A stretch of DNA of 64,000 nt. Source: an uncultured Spirochaetaceae bacterium. GTDB lineage: Bacteria; Spirochaetota; Spirochaetia; Sphaerochaetales; Sphaerochaetaceae. The notes under the pieces are model-generated. The model made no database searches, was not told the DNA's origin, and saw nothing but the letters and a program-made list of their open reading frames with translations. A program made the position numbers and the translations under genes. The stretch lies in NCBI GenBank assembly GCA_944389075.1, contig CALXLA010000020.1, positions 78,941 to 142,940 of the forward strand. The letters are read 5' to 3'. Shown here piece by piece: positions 37,750-48,510 of the stretch; position 1 is the first letter of the stretch, and every line of letters begins with the position of its first letter.

Positions 37750-38810
37750 CAGTTAGCTGTTCCGTTGTAAAGTATATTTATCCTTGCTTCGCTTCTGAGC
37801 TCTTCCACCATATCCTGAAGAGCCTGTGAGCTCGCCACCTGCATCTGGCGCTCTGTCAGAAGCTGTGAGATGAACTGCCTTACAGTGACATTCTGATCAG
37901 GAGCGATGTTATCATCGAGAGTCAGGATCTTCGCAGGATTATGCACAGATACCTTTACGATATGGTATCCGACATTCGATTCAAGCACATCGGAAACCTG
38001 TCCGGGCTGCATTGCAAGGACTGCATCACAGAATGCATCGCCGAAGCCCTGACGCGCTCCTGCATCATTGTATGCAAGCCATCCGATCTCACCGCCATTA
38101 GGCACACTAGCTGCATCCTCGCTGAGAGGCACAGACGCCTCGAATGTCGTAGCGCCGGACTTGATATCAGCGCTGATTGCCTCGATAGCAGCCTTCTTCT
38201 CAGCATTGACCTCCTCAGCATTCTCTGCATCTGCGGCAGCCTTTGCCATATAGATGTGAGCAAGGCGGACATTCTCAGGCTGGAAGAACTGCTGCTGGTT
38301 CTGCCTGTAGAATGATGAGATCTCATCCTCAGTAGGAGCAGTGATCGAATTCTGGATCTCCGTTCCCTTTTCCTGATAGAGATATGTCTGCATGATGGCC
38401 TGATTTCTCAGTGCGTCCATATATGCATCCATCGATCCGAACTGCCTGATCACCTCTGCATCAAAATCCTCACGAGTCAGAGTCTGTCCATACTGGGCAG
38501 CCTGCTGAACGGCATTGTTGTAGACCTGATTGTAGTTCGATGACAGCTGGCTATCGGTGATGACCACTCCATCGCGCTCAGCGCCCTGAAGGAATACTCT
38601 GTCATTGATGAGTGTCTGAAGTGCATCAAGAGGATTCACATTCTGCGCACCAGCTGCTTCAAGACGCGCAACCTGCTCATCGAGCTGATCCATCGTTATC
38701 ACTTCATTGCGGATAAGATTGACAGTAGCTGCAGGCTGGGAAATCATTGATGCAGCACAGAGAGATGCAGCTGCCAAAAGCGCAGCGGCTATCGATGCAA
38801 TCTTCTTCAT
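37749..38810 (-). CDS. Periplasmic SurA-like peptidyl-prolyl isomerase/chaperone
   Basis: A signal peptide (MKKIASIAAALLAAASLCAA) precedes a SurA-type N-terminal chaperone domain (DALQTLINDRVFLQGAERDG and AEVIRQFGSMDAYMDAL), then one parvulin domain (VRLAHIYMAKA, PNGGEIGWLAY, QPGQVSDVLESNVGYHIVKV). It should assist folding of outer-membrane proteins, in line with bamA and the barrels in this window. Start after AAAAGGAG. 353 residues with one parvulin domain, shorter than E. coli SurA, which has two. Confidence 0.87.
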   Translation of the reverse strand: MKKIASIAAALLAAASLCAASMISQPAATVNLIRNEVITMDQLDEQVARLEAAGAQNVNPLDALQTLINDRVFLQGAERDGVVITDSQLSSNYNQVYNNAVQQAAQYGQTLTREDFDAEVIRQFGSMDAYMDALRNQAIMQTYLYQEKGTEIQNSITAPTEDEISSFYRQNQQQFFQPENVRLAHIYMAKAAADAENAEEVNAEKKAAIEAISADIKSGATTFEASVPLSEDAASVPNGGEIGWLAYNDAGARQGFGDAFCDAVLAMQPGQVSDVLESNVGYHIVKVSVHNPAKILTLDDNIAPDQNVTVRQFISQLLTERQMQVASSQALQDMVEELRSEARINILYNGTAN

Positions 38811-38827
38811 TTTATCTCCTTTTCACC

Positions 38828-39247
38828 TCAGAGGTTTCTTTCGACATTGAGACGCTTTCCAATTGCCATTGCAGCGTCTGCTTTCGTGATGATTTCAGAG
38901 GTCCTGAGCATCATTCCCTCACCTTCCATCACCTTCATCAGATTAAGAAGAGCCTTGCTCTTCCTAAGGCCACCGGATATGAAAGCCATGCACCTTTTTC
39001 CTGAGACAGTTCCGGCCTCTGCCAGATACTTTGAAATGACATCCGGGACTTTCGCAGAAAAAAGGGAGACAGTTTCCGTTCCGATTATAACATAATCGTA
39101 AATGGAAAGCCTCTCATGTTCAGCATTCATGTTGATAACAGTGGGTATATGCCCCTGAGCTGATATGCCTTTAGCAAGCGAATCCGCAATTGCCTTGAGC
39201 TTGTCCGACTCACGGTTTCTACTTGCATATAGAATACAAACCTGCAT
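38828..39247 (-). CDS. Flavodoxin-like domain protein
   Basis: A 139-residue alpha/beta protein with the flavodoxin pattern: VCILYASRNRESDKLKAIAD at the start where flavodoxins have the phosphate loop, then YDYVIIGTETVSLFSAKVP and KRCMAFISGG. The usual T/SxTGxT loop is not intact, so FMN binding is uncertain. Could be a diverged electron carrier or a quinone-reductase-like protein. It lies after the terminator that follows secG. Confidence 0.6.
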   Translation of the reverse strand: MQVCILYASRNRESDKLKAIADSLAKGISAQGHIPTVINMNAEHERLSIYDYVIIGTETVSLFSAKVPDVISKYLAEAGTVSGKRCMAFISGGLRKSKALLNLMKVMEGEGMMLRTSEIITKADAAMAIGKRLNVERNL

Positions 39248-39273
39248 AAATTATTCCTTTTTACAAATAATAA

Positions 39274-39303
39274 GCCGGCCAATCCAAAAAGGAAAGAGCC
39301 GGC
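39274..39303 (-). terminator. Probable terminator after secG
   Basis: Two copies of the self-complementary GCCGGC (39274-39279 and 39298-39303) form a stem with an 18-base loop, followed on the minus strand by TTATTATTTG. The tail is T-rich though broken. Confidence 0.5.
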
Positions 39304-39321
39304 ACACTTCTGGATAAGGAA

Positions 39322-39660
39322 TCACTCTGCAATTGGCTCTGCAGCAGACTCTGTGCTAGCTGAATCAACCCAGCTTGTCGTCTCAGCCGGAGCTGTGACA
39401 GCAGCTGTTCCCTCAGGAACCTCATATGTTGTCTTGTTGACAAAAGCGACCACAAGGGCAAGTACCATGAAAAGGACCGCGAGGATTGTAGTTGCCTTTG
39501 AAAGTACAGTCGATGTACTTGAACCGAATGCAGAATCGGAGCTGCCTCCGAAAATGCCACCGAGACCAGAGCTCTTCTCATCCTGTACAGCAACAAGGAA
39601 AATCAGAAGAAGCGCGATAATGCAGAAAAGCACAAGCAGTATGATACCTAGAATACTCAT
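39322..39660 (-). CDS. secG: Protein translocase subunit SecG
   Basis: SecG is the small SecYEG channel subunit. Two membrane helices (GIILLVLFCIIALLLIFLVA and ILAVLFMVLALVVAFVNKTT) flank the conserved cytoplasmic loop VQDEKSSGLGGIFGG. The 112-residue protein has an acidic, Ala/Ser/Thr-rich C-terminal tail. It follows tpiA by 11 bases, a frequent pairing. Confidence 0.93.
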   Translation of the reverse strand: MSILGIILLVLFCIIALLLIFLVAVQDEKSSGLGGIFGGSSDSAFGSSTSTVLSKATTILAVLFMVLALVVAFVNKTTYEVPEGTAAVTAPAETTSWVDSASTESAAEPIAE

Positions 39661-39671
39661 ATCTATCTCCG

Positions 39672-40430
39672 TTATTTATCGTATGTGATTATAGGAAGGA
39701 ACTGTTCCAGCGAAAGAGAGGCTCCGCCTACAAGTGCGCCATCAACATTTTCCTTAGCCATCAGAGCCTTCACATTGCCAGCCTTGACTGAACCACCATA
39801 CTGTATTACGAGATTTTCTGCAATAGAAGATGAGTATATTGCAGCTACTGTTGAGCGGATGAACTTGTGCGCTGCATCAGCATCCTCGGGGGTAGCAGTC
39901 TCCCCTGTGCCGATTGCCCATACAGGCTCATAAGCAATTGTGATCTTCTCCATCTGCTCCGGCTTTACATCTTTGAGACCGACTTCAAGCTGCCTCTTGA
40001 GCACATTCTCAAGATTGCCGCTCTTCCTTTCCTCAAGCGTCTCACCAACACAGAGAACTACATCCATGCCAAGTGAAAGAGCAAGAAGGACCTTTGAGTT
40101 GATGATCTCATCAGTCTCGCCATAGTACTGCCTTCTCTCACTGTGGCCGAGGATGACTGTCTTCACGCCAAGATCAAGAAGCATCTGACCTGAGACCTCA
40201 CCGGTGTAGGCACCGGCAAGGTGGTCAGCCATATTCTGGGCAGCGACGATGATATCAGAGCCCTTGACTGCCTCAAGGACAGCAGGAATCGATACAAAGG
40301 ACGGAGCGATCATGATACGGCATGAAGGCTTTTCCTTCGCGACAGCCTCAGCGAGCGATGCTGCATATGCAGCACCTTCGCTCGGTGTCAGATTCATCTT
40401 CCAGTTACCTGCGATATATGGCCTTCTCAT
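39672..40430 (-). CDS. tpiA: Triose-phosphate isomerase
   Basis: TpiA interconverts dihydroxyacetone phosphate and glyceraldehyde 3-phosphate. Catalytic residues are in RPYIAGNWKMN (Lys), ILGHSERRQYYGE (His) and IAYEPVWAIGTGETATPEDA (Glu and loop 6), with the phosphate grip QYGGSVKAGN. The ATG at 40430 follows GGAG and leaves one base to the pgk stop; 252 residues. Confidence 0.97.
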   Translation of the reverse strand: MRRPYIAGNWKMNLTPSEGAAYAASLAEAVAKEKPSCRIMIAPSFVSIPAVLEAVKGSDIIVAAQNMADHLAGAYTGEVSGQMLLDLGVKTVILGHSERRQYYGETDEIINSKVLLALSLGMDVVLCVGETLEERKSGNLENVLKRQLEVGLKDVKPEQMEKITIAYEPVWAIGTGETATPEDADAAHKFIRSTVAAIYSSSIAENLVIQYGGSVKAGNVKALMAKENVDGALVGGASLSLEQFLPIITYDK

Positions 40431-40431
40431 C

Positions 40432-41610
40432 TTATTTCTCCAGAGCCTTGATGCCAGGAAGAACCTTGCCCTCAAGGAACTCAAGCGATGCACCGCCACC
40501 TGTCGATACATGGCTGATCTGTGCTGCGAGGCCGAACTTATTGATAGCTGCTACGCTGTCTCCGCCGCCAACGACTGTCGTTGCATCAGATGCAGCAAGC
40601 GCCTTTGCGACTTCCTCTGTGCCCTTTGCGAAAGAAGCGAATTCGAATACGCCCATAGGACCATTCCATACAACGCTCTTTGCGCTCTTGACAGCTTCAA
40701 CGATCTTTGCAGTTGTCTTCGGTCCGATATCCATGCCCATGAGATTCTCAGGGATATCGATGGAATCAACAGCAACAGGTGCCGCATCTTCCTTGAACTC
40801 CTCAGCGCAGACATGGTCAACAGGAAGAATGACCTCAACGCCCTTCTCCGCAGCTTTTGCAAGGAATGCCTTTGCAGTATCGAGGTAATCATCCTCAACA
40901 AGGGACTTTCCGATCGAATGGCCCTGTACCTTGAGGAATGTATAAGCCATGCCGCCGCCGATTACGACTGTGTTGCATGTCTTTACGAGAGACTCGAGGA
41001 CTGTGATCTTGGAAGAGACCTTGGAACCGCCGATGATCGCGACGAAAGGCTTCTCCGGATTCTCAAGAAGAGGTGCCATGAACTTGACTTCCTTCTCAAT
41101 GAGGAAACCTGCATAAGATGGAAGATAGTGTGAGACACCTTCTGTCGATGCATGAGCGCGGTGTGCTGTTCCGAATGCATCATTGCAGTAGATATCGCCA
41201 TAGGATGCAAGTGTCTTTGCAAACTCTGGATCGTTAGCTTCCTCTTCCTTATAGTATCTGACATTCTCAAGGAGGAGGACATCACCTGGCTTAAGTGCCT
41301 TCACATCAGCCTCTACCTCAGGTCCGATGACATCAGATGCAAGCTTGACTTCCTTTCCGAGAAGAGCCGAGAACTCCTTTGCGACAGGTGCAAGGGAGAA
41401 ATCAGGATTCTTCTGTCCCTTAGGGCGTCCGAGGTGTGTCATCACGACAAGCGAAGCACCATTGTCGAGGATGTACTTGATTGTAGGAAGAGCGGCCTTG
41501 ATTCTTGTGTTGTCAGTAACCACGCCATTCTTGAGAGGTACGTTGAAATCTACGCGGATAAGGACTTTCTTGCCTTTGAGATCCGCTTCATTGATTGTAT
41601 TGAGAACCAT
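40432..41610 (-). CDS. pgk: Phosphoglycerate kinase
   Basis: Pgk makes ATP from 1,3-bisphosphoglycerate. The start [24 protein letters not shown], and the C-terminal [13 protein letters not shown] and [14 protein letters not shown] are its signatures; length 392 is normal. SD AGGAG. The gap-pgk-tpiA order is the usual glycolytic cluster, but a terminator lies between gap and pgk only 17 bases before this start. Confidence 0.98.
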   Translation of the reverse strand: MVLNTINEADLKGKKVLIRVDFNVPLKNGVVTDNTRIKAALPTIKYILDNGASLVVMTHLGRPKGQKNPDFSLAPVAKEFSALLGKEVKLASDVIGPEVEADVKALKPGDVLLLENVRYYKEEEANDPEFAKTLASYGDIYCNDAFGTAHRAHASTEGVSHYLPSYAGFLIEKEVKFMAPLLENPEKPFVAIIGGSKVSSKITVLESLVKTCNTVVIGGGMAYTFLKVQGHSIGKSLVEDDYLDTAKAFLAKAAEKGVEVILPVDHVCAEEFKEDAAPVAVDSIDIPENLMGMDIGPKTTAKIVEAVKSAKSVVWNGPMGVFEFASFAKGTEEVAKALAASDATTVVGGGDSVAAINKFGLAAQISHVSTGGGASLEFLEGKVLPGIKALEK

Positions 41611-41626
41611 AAGAAAACTCCTATTT

Positions 41627-41653
41627 CAAAAAAGGCCTGCGCAATGGCAGGCC
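41627..41653 (-). terminator. Terminator between gap and pgk
   Basis: A 7-bp GC-rich stem GGCCTGC/GCAGGCC with a 6-base loop and a run of six T on the minus strand, a textbook intrinsic terminator. It follows the gap stop by about 30 bases and precedes pgk by 17, so pgk-tpiA-secG depend on read-through or on a promoter inside gap. Confidence 0.78.
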
Positions 41654-41684
41654 CGTGTCTCCGGGCTAAGCCGGATAAGCTATC

Positions 41685-42734
<1,050 letters not shown>

Positions 42735-42825
42735 TCTGTCTTTTTATTATCACCTTTGGCGGAAAATAGCAACTCACCTGAAGGCTTATATGATTGTACA
42801 CAATCATCCTCTCAAAGAAAACACC

Positions 42826-44334
42826 TTACTTTATATCAAGATTGAGCTTGTCCTTGAGAATGACATCATGTGCGCCGCCTTCGACAATCGATGTCGGTGA
42901 TACTATCGTGAGCTTTGCCTTCCTTCTGAATTCCTCAAGACTGAGTGCTCCGCAGTTGCACATAGTCGACTTTATCTTCGAAATCGTAAGAGCGACATTG
43001 TCCTTCAGAGCACCTGCATACGGAACGTATGAATCGACACCTTCCGGGAATGAAAGCTTCTTGTCGCCACCAAGATCATAGCGCTGCCAGTTGCGTGCCC
43101 TCTGCGATCCTTCGCCCCAGTATTCCTTGAGATAGTTTCCATTGATGTTCACGAGATTGGAAGGAGATTCATCGAAGCGCGCGAAGTATCTTCCCAGCAT
43201 CACGAAATCCGCACCCATGGCAAGCGCAAGTGTCATATGGTAATCAAAGACAATGCCGCCATCTGAGCAGACCGGAACGTATATACCTGTTTCCTCAAAA
43301 TATCTGTCACGCTCCTGGCATACATCGATAAGCGCAGAAGCCTGCCCTCTTCCGATTCCTTTCGTCTCACGTGTTATGCAGATCGATCCGCCACCGATGC
43401 CAACCTTGACGAAATCAGCCCCGCAGTCAGCAAGGAAGCGGAAGCCTTCGGCATCGACGACATTGCCAGCACCCACCTTCACACTGTCCCCGTATTTCGA
43501 GCGGATCCATGAAAGCGTCCTCTTCTGCCATTCTGAGTATCCTTCTGAGGAATCGATGCAGAGGACATCAGCTCCAGCATCGAGAAGCTTGGGGACCCTT
43601 TCCTCATAATCCCTCGTGTTTATGCCGGCACCAACTATATAGCGCTTCCTGGAATCAAGCAGCTCAAGTGGATTGTCCTTGTGGCTTGAGTAATCCTTCC
43701 TGAATACAAACGAGACAAGACAGCCGTCATCATCGATGATCGGAAGCTGATTGAGCTTATGTTCCCAGATTATGTCGTTTGCTTCGGAAAGCGTCATCCC
43801 CTCCTTTCCGTAGATGACCCTTGAGATAGGAGTCATGAACTCAGATACCGGAATATCCTCGGTCATCCTCGAGACCCTGTAATCACGTGACGTGACCACA
43901 CCGAGGAGCTTTCCCCTGGGAGAGCCATCAGATGTAATGGCAATCGTCGAATGTCCTGTACGTGCAGTAAGCGCAAGCACATCGCCGAGGGTGTTGTCAG
44001 GCTTCAGGTTTGAATCGGATTCTACGAAACCCGCTTTGGAAGCCTTCACCCGGCTGATCATCCTTGCCTCATCATCGGCAGTCTGTGAGCCATAGATGAA
44101 AGCGACACCACCTTCCTTGGCAAGCGCCTCGCCCATTTTCTCGCCAGAGACAGCCTGCATTATAGCGCTGACCATCGGTATATTCAGCGATATTCCGGGC
44201 TCTTCCCCTTTCCTGTATCTTACAAGCGGCGTACGCAGAGAGACATTGGAAGGAATGCATTCAGCAGATGAATATCCCGGAACAAGAAGATATTCGCTGA
44301 AAGTACGAGAGAGTTCATTGAAAAAATAAGCCAT
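42826..44334 (-). CDS. guaB: IMP dehydrogenase
   Basis: GuaB oxidises IMP to XMP, the first step to GMP. The 502-residue protein has paired CBS domains ([28 protein letters not shown]) inserted in the barrel, and the active-site loop [20 protein letters not shown] with Cys319. The mobile-flap region [16 protein letters not shown] follows. The ATG at 44334 after AAGGAG is preferred over an earlier one at 44364. The loop variant [10 protein letters not shown] differs from the common bacterial TTRIVAGVG form. Confidence 0.93.
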   Translation of the reverse strand: MAYFFNELSRTFSEYLLVPGYSSAECIPSNVSLRTPLVRYRKGEEPGISLNIPMVSAIMQAVSGEKMGEALAKEGGVAFIYGSQTADDEARMISRVKASKAGFVESDSNLKPDNTLGDVLALTARTGHSTIAITSDGSPRGKLLGVVTSRDYRVSRMTEDIPVSEFMTPISRVIYGKEGMTLSEANDIIWEHKLNQLPIIDDDGCLVSFVFRKDYSSHKDNPLELLDSRKRYIVGAGINTRDYEERVPKLLDAGADVLCIDSSEGYSEWQKRTLSWIRSKYGDSVKVGAGNVVDAEGFRFLADCGADFVKVGIGGGSICITRETKGIGRGQASALIDVCQERDRYFEETGIYVPVCSDGGIVFDYHMTLALAMGADFVMLGRYFARFDESPSNLVNINGNYLKEYWGEGSQRARNWQRYDLGGDKKLSFPEGVDSYVPYAGALKDNVALTISKIKSTMCNCGALSLEEFRRKAKLTIVSPTSIVEGGAHDVILKDKLNLDIK

Positions 44335-44386
44335 AGGATCTCCTTGGCTTATTATTAATCGCACAAAAATCGCATCTTTGCAATTA

Positions 44387-46267
44387 TCAGCTGATCACGA
44401 GATCTGACCCGCCATCGCGCTCTGAGAGAAGGAACAATGCGCTCTCATATGCCTCAAGCTTGACAGAAATGGTCCTCCCTTCGATTCCCGCATTGTGTGA
44501 TGAGAAAATACCCCTTGCCACATTTGAAGGCATTGCAAACAAATCAGCGGATACTGTCCTGGATCTCGGGCATCTGTTGATAAATGCTATAAGCGCATAT
44601 CCGGAGCCTATCCTCTTTATCGCAAAAGCCTCGCTATCGATTGCTTCAACCGAGAATGCGGAATATGGGAGGAAAGGAAGCTTCCTGACATCGCCCAGCT
44701 TCGAATAGAATGCAAGCATATCGCGGTCCCAGCTTTCCTCTGTCCAGTCCATAGGATACCTTGCACCTTCAACAGAACCCATCCTGCCTTTTATCTGGAC
44801 CTCATCTCCATAGTAGACAGATGGCATGCCAGGAAGAAGATACATGCACATCACAGCGCCTTTATAGATTTCCCTGTTCATCACTCTCTGATTGCAGTGA
44901 AGGCGCGGCGTGTCATGGGAATCGATCAGATTCATCTGGAAGTAGGCAGCCTGATCAGGTACAGAGCAAACAGCATCTGACAATGCTTTCTCCATCTCAT
45001 CGCCAGTGAAAGGCTGAGTCCTTCCAGGATCATGTCCCCATCCCGAGGATAGGAATCTGTCGCACTCTCCCATCCAGCTTCTGAGGATCCTGCTCACGCC
45101 ATAGTAGTTCATAGTGGCATCCCACATATCGCCCTGCATGTACTCAGTGCTGTCATCCCAGTCCTCACCCACAAGATAAAGATCATGCTTTATTCCCTTA
45201 AGGCTCTTGCGCACTTCCTTCCACACATCGCGGCAAAGCTGGTCAGCACCTGCACGTCCGACCTCAGGAGCTACATCAAGGCGCCATCCATCAATGCCGA
45301 AAGGAGGCCTGATGAACTTCTGCATGGCGCTGTCCGGATTCCTGTAGATGATATCCCTGAGCCTGTTGCTTCTGTAATTAAGCTGAAGCAGAGTCTCGAC
45401 ACCTTGCCAGAACCGTGGCCTGCCATTCTCAAGATAATAGAATCCAGCCTCATCCGAATCAGGATCCTCAATAGCCCTTCTTATCCATGGGCAGTCACTT
45501 CCGGTATGATTTATCGAGATATCGAGAATGACCCTTATACCCTTCTCATGCATTGTCCTTATAAGTGAAGAGAATGCCTCATTGCCACCGAGGCGCGGAT
45601 CGACATTGAAGAAGTCTATGGCATCATACCTATGAACAGTCCGTGCATTATTGATCGGATTGAGATAAATCGCATTCACACCAAGGGCAAGCAGATAATC
45701 AGCCTTATCCTCTATTCCTCTGAGGTCACCATTGTAGAAATCAAGGCATCTGGACTGCTCGAAAGGCTTTGGTTCCGATTTGACATCAGGAGTAGTGACC
45801 ATTCCACCATCGAATTCATACTCGCCTTCCTTCGCGCCTACCGACATATCGCCTTTCGCGAACCTGTCTGGGAAGATCTGGTAGCATGTTGAGCCTGCGA
45901 CCCAGTCAGGGGCATCGAGAGACGGAATCACGGAGAAGCGGTCAGCCCTCTTCGGGCAGTTTCTCTGTATGCCATTCTTCGCATAATAAAGATATGTGCC
46001 ATGATATGAGAATACGAAGAAATAGCGGAAAATCTCATCGGAAAGCGGAATCTCGGCCTCTGCGCTGTAGAGGTAGGCTCCATTCAGCCGCCCCTTCTCC
46101 CTCATCTGATACGAATAGACAAGGCCTGTATTGCCATCAGCGCGGAGGATCACGGAATCAGGCTTTTCCGAAAAGACAATAGAAAGCGTCACCAGTTCCC
46201 CTTTCTTAGGGAAAAGCGGTGACGCGAATGGTTCTGAAAATGATGAGAATGCTTTTATATCATACAT
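44387..46267 (-). CDS. Cytoplasmic GH13 alpha-glucan hydrolase (neopullulanase/cyclomaltodextrinase type)
   Basis: A 626-residue GH13 enzyme: an N-terminal beta-sandwich (CBM34-like, about residues 1-115), then the (beta/alpha)8 barrel with [18 protein letters not shown] (nucleophile Asp331), VGEDWDD (acid/base Glu368) and DSHDTPR (Asp452). No signal peptide, so it should act on maltodextrins or short alpha-glucans inside the cell. Similar enzymes are named neopullulanase, maltogenic amylase or cyclomaltodextrinase; the exact substrate is not readable. It lies between adk and guaB. Confidence 0.88.
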   Translation of the reverse strand: MYDIKAFSSFSEPFASPLFPKKGELVTLSIVFSEKPDSVILRADGNTGLVYSYQMREKGRLNGAYLYSAEAEIPLSDEIFRYFFVFSYHGTYLYYAKNGIQRNCPKRADRFSVIPSLDAPDWVAGSTCYQIFPDRFAKGDMSVGAKEGEYEFDGGMVTTPDVKSEPKPFEQSRCLDFYNGDLRGIEDKADYLLALGVNAIYLNPINNARTVHRYDAIDFFNVDPRLGGNEAFSSLIRTMHEKGIRVILDISINHTGSDCPWIRRAIEDPDSDEAGFYYLENGRPRFWQGVETLLQLNYRSNRLRDIIYRNPDSAMQKFIRPPFGIDGWRLDVAPEVGRAGADQLCRDVWKEVRKSLKGIKHDLYLVGEDWDDSTEYMQGDMWDATMNYYGVSRILRSWMGECDRFLSSGWGHDPGRTQPFTGDEMEKALSDAVCSVPDQAAYFQMNLIDSHDTPRLHCNQRVMNREIYKGAVMCMYLLPGMPSVYYGDEVQIKGRMGSVEGARYPMDWTEESWDRDMLAFYSKLGDVRKLPFLPYSAFSVEAIDSEAFAIKRIGSGYALIAFINRCPRSRTVSADLFAMPSNVARGIFSSHNAGIEGRTISVKLEAYESALFLLSERDGGSDLVIS

Positions 46268-46303
46268 AGGCCACTACTATGTTAAGCCGTGGCCATCCGC
46301 AAT

Positions 46304-46933
46304 TCAAGCTTTCAGAGCAGCGACAACAGATGCAAGGACTTCTTCAGGAGAAACAGATGCATCGATATTCTTCAGGAGTCCCTTGCCGCTATAGTATTCG
46401 ATAAGCGGTGCCGTAGATGCCTGATAGACCTCAAGACGATGCTTTATTGCCTCAGGCTTGTCATCGTCTCTCTGGATAAGAGGCTCGCCTGTCTCATCAT
46501 CGATTCCGTCGACCTTGGGCGGATTGGAGACAATATGATAGATCTTGCCTGTTGACTTGCAGATACGGCGGCCTGAAAGCCTCTTGATGATCTCCTCATC
46601 GGAAAGCACGAAGCATACAGCTGCATCGATATCAGCGAAGAATGAGAGCGCCTCAGCCTGTGCGATCGTGCGCGGGAATCCATCGAGGATATATCCATTC
46701 TTCACATCGTCTTTCGAAAGTCTGTCCTTGACGAGCTCGACAGTGACATCATCAGGCACAAGCGCACCAGATGCCATGATGGATTCGACTTTCTTTCCAA
46801 GCTCAGTTCCGTTCTTGATGTTCTCGCGGAAGATATCGCCAGTAGAGATGTGCGGTACATCAAGTTCTTTCTTCAGCAGAGCTGCCACAGTTCCTTTTCC
46901 GGCTCCCGGAGGGCCAAGAAGTACAATATTCAT
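46304..46933 (-). CDS. adk: Adenylate kinase
   Basis: Adk equilibrates ATP, ADP and AMP. P-loop GPPGAGKGTVAALL, AMP-binding HISTGDIFRENI, GYILDGFPRTIAQAEAL and the LID domain GRRICKSTGKIYHIVSNPPK; the LID has a single Cys and is not the zinc type. Length 209, the long form. A -10 TATAAT (46951-46956, minus) lies about 20 bases upstream. Confidence 0.96.
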   Translation of the reverse strand: MNIVLLGPPGAGKGTVAALLKKELDVPHISTGDIFRENIKNGTELGKKVESIMASGALVPDDVTVELVKDRLSKDDVKNGYILDGFPRTIAQAEALSFFADIDAAVCFVLSDEEIIKRLSGRRICKSTGKIYHIVSNPPKVDGIDDETGEPLIQRDDDKPEAIKHRLEVYQASTAPLIEYYSGKGLLKNIDASVSPEEVLASVVAALKA

Positions 46934-46971
46934 TTATTCACCTCGCTTCGATTATAGCAGGAAGAAGCCAC

Positions 46972-47000
46972 TTGGCATACATCAATAGCTTGGCTAGAAT
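46972..47000 (+). promoter_or_regulatory. Promoter of the TPR lipoprotein
   Basis: TTGGCA (46972-46977), 17 bases, TAGAAT (46995-47000), shortly before GAGG and the start at 47017. Confidence 0.45.
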
Positions 47001-47016
47001 CCAGATTGAGGTCATG

Positions 47017-47631
47017 ATGCACAGGCTATTTACCGCAGCAGCTCTTATTCTCCTTCTTATCTCATGTCAGAGCACGGATCCTGGCAACAGCTATCTTGAG
47101 ATGGCTGAAGGGCTGTATGGCGAAGAAGCGGAAGCACTTTACTCTCAGGCACTGGGCGAGACTGATAATGCCGCGATCTATTACAATCTTGCCTACTCCC
47201 ATCTGCAGCAGGGAGAATTCAGAGAAGCCGCAGCTGTGGCCGATGAAGCACTTGCCATTTATCCTGATATGATCCGCTTCATGTATCTCAAGGCGTATGC
47301 ATACAGGGAAGCCGGGATGATGAGAAGCTATGAGGAACAGCTCAAGGCGATACTCGGCAAAGATCCTGCCAACACGATGATCAGGACATTGCTTGCAAAC
47401 CGCTATAAGGTGACATTGCGCACAGAGCTGGCAGAACAGGAAGCAAAGACAATCCTGCTTTATGACCATACCAACAAAGATGCGATCTCTATACTTGCTC
47501 AGAACAGCAGCTTCTATAAAGCCATATCATCGGGAGAAACTCAGCAGGAACTGCCTGAATGGAGACATGAGCCAAAGCTTTATGATGCGACACGCATACT
47601 CAATGGAGAGGGGCTTATTTCCCAGCCTTGA
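47017..47631 (+). CDS. TPR-repeat lipoprotein
   Basis: The start MHRLFTAAALILLLISCQST holds a lipobox (LISC). The mature part has about three tetratricopeptide-type repeats, for example AAIYYNLAYSHLQQGEFREA and IRFMYLKAYAYREAGMMRSY. It is probably a periplasmic scaffold or assembly partner; no specific role can be named. The ATG at 47017 is five bases after GAGG; an ATG at 47014 is adjacent. Its 3' end overlaps rnhA tail to tail by 17 bases. Confidence 0.78.
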   Translation: MHRLFTAAALILLLISCQSTDPGNSYLEMAEGLYGEEAEALYSQALGETDNAAIYYNLAYSHLQQGEFREAAAVADEALAIYPDMIRFMYLKAYAYREAGMMRSYEEQLKAILGKDPANTMIRTLLANRYKVTLRTELAEQEAKTILLYDHTNKDAISILAQNSSFYKAISSGETQQELPEWRHEPKLYDATRILNGEGLISQP

Positions 47632-48058
47632 TCCGCTTCCATTCGGCCACAGCCATCTCATCGCATCTGTTGTTCTTCTCATTCGAGGCATGGCCCTTGA
47701 CCCAGACAAAAGTCACCTCATGCTTCCTTATAAGCTCAAGCACCCTTTTCCACAGGTCTGTATTCGGAACTGCCTTGCCCTTCTTCTGGAATCCCATCTT
47801 CTCCCAGCTGAATACCCAGCCTTTGTTTATTGAATCGGTAAGATACTTCGAATCTGAATAGAGCGTGACATTGCAGTCTTCCTTCAATGCCTCAAGAGAA
47901 GCGATAGCCGCCATGAGTTCCATGCGGTTGTTCGTAGTCATGGCATCGCCGCCTGACATCTCCTTCTGATGCCCGTTATATTCAAGGATGGCACCCCATC
48001 CACCAGGACCAGGGTTTCCAGAGCAAGCCCCATCTGTCCAGATTGTTACGCTTTTCAT
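47615..48058 (-). CDS. rnhA: Ribonuclease HI
   Basis: RNase HI degrades RNA in RNA-DNA hybrids. The first catalytic Asp is in IWTDGACSGNPGPGGWGAIL, then Glu in NNRMELMAAIASLEAL, Asp in LYSDSKYLTDSI, and the C-terminal VWVKGHASNEKNNRCDEMA with the final Asp. Length 147, standard bacterial form without an N-terminal hybrid-binding domain. Confidence 0.96.
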   Translation of the reverse strand: MKSVTIWTDGACSGNPGPGGWGAILEYNGHQKEMSGGDAMTTNNRMELMAAIASLEALKEDCNVTLYSDSKYLTDSINKGWVFSWEKMGFQKKGKAVPNTDLWKRVLELIRKHEVTFVWVKGHASNEKNNRCDEMAVAEWKRIKAGK

Positions 48059-48390
48059 ATCATACCTGCCTCTGGGAATACATCATTCCCTGTCCCTGAT
48101 AAACGACTTCCGTCATTCTAGATGATTCATTGTGATTTGAGAATCCACTGATAGGAGTATAAGGCCACAATATCAGAATATAACAAAAATAATGAATTTT
48201 ACTCAGATAAAACAAAATCAATAGAATTAGTATTAGAAAAAAGATGAATCAATGGTGAATATATGATAATCTCTTGAAAAGATGCAGTCAGAATAACTGG
48301 CGTTTTGTACATTTCATGCAAAAAGCGATTACCAGGCTATAGCTGCAAATAATCGTTATATACAGAGCTGGATTTCAAAAGGAGAACTGA
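48059..48390. other. AT-rich intergenic stretch before the Abi_2 locus
   Basis: This 330-base stretch between rnhA and the small ORF is clearly more AT-rich than the flanking housekeeping genes. I see no convincing ORF, RNA or strong promoter in it; only a TATATA near 48358 could serve as a -10 for the downstream pair. The drop in GC marks the edge of an accessory insertion. Confidence 0.4.
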
Positions 48391-48510
48391 ATGTTTGACG
48401 ATTCGGCATATCCGTGCTATAAGATAATCAATAGATCCGGGCAAGCCTCTTTCCTTTCAGGATATGCTCATTTTGGCCCGGACAGTGCAAAGGGGCCTTA
48501 TGATAAATAA
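48391..48510 (+). CDS. Small ORF overlapping the Abi_2 gene
   Basis: A 39-codon frame starting MFDDSAYPCYKIINRSGQAS and ending AKGPYDK, preceded by AAAAGGAG six bases before the ATG, one of the best ribosome sites in the area. It ends at 48510, 11 bases inside the Abi_2 gene that starts at 48500, so the two are probably translated in a coupled way. No family is recognised. It could be a leader peptide that sets Abi_2 translation, or a small partner such as an antitoxin. The strong start signal is seen; expression is inference. Confidence 0.5.
   Translation: MFDDSAYPCYKIINRSGQASFLSGYAHFGPDSAKGPYDK

Noticed and set aside
40249..41133. 294-codon plus-strand ORF
   Set aside because: Antisense to pgk and tpiA, whose products are unmistakable; it has no ribosome site and odd composition.
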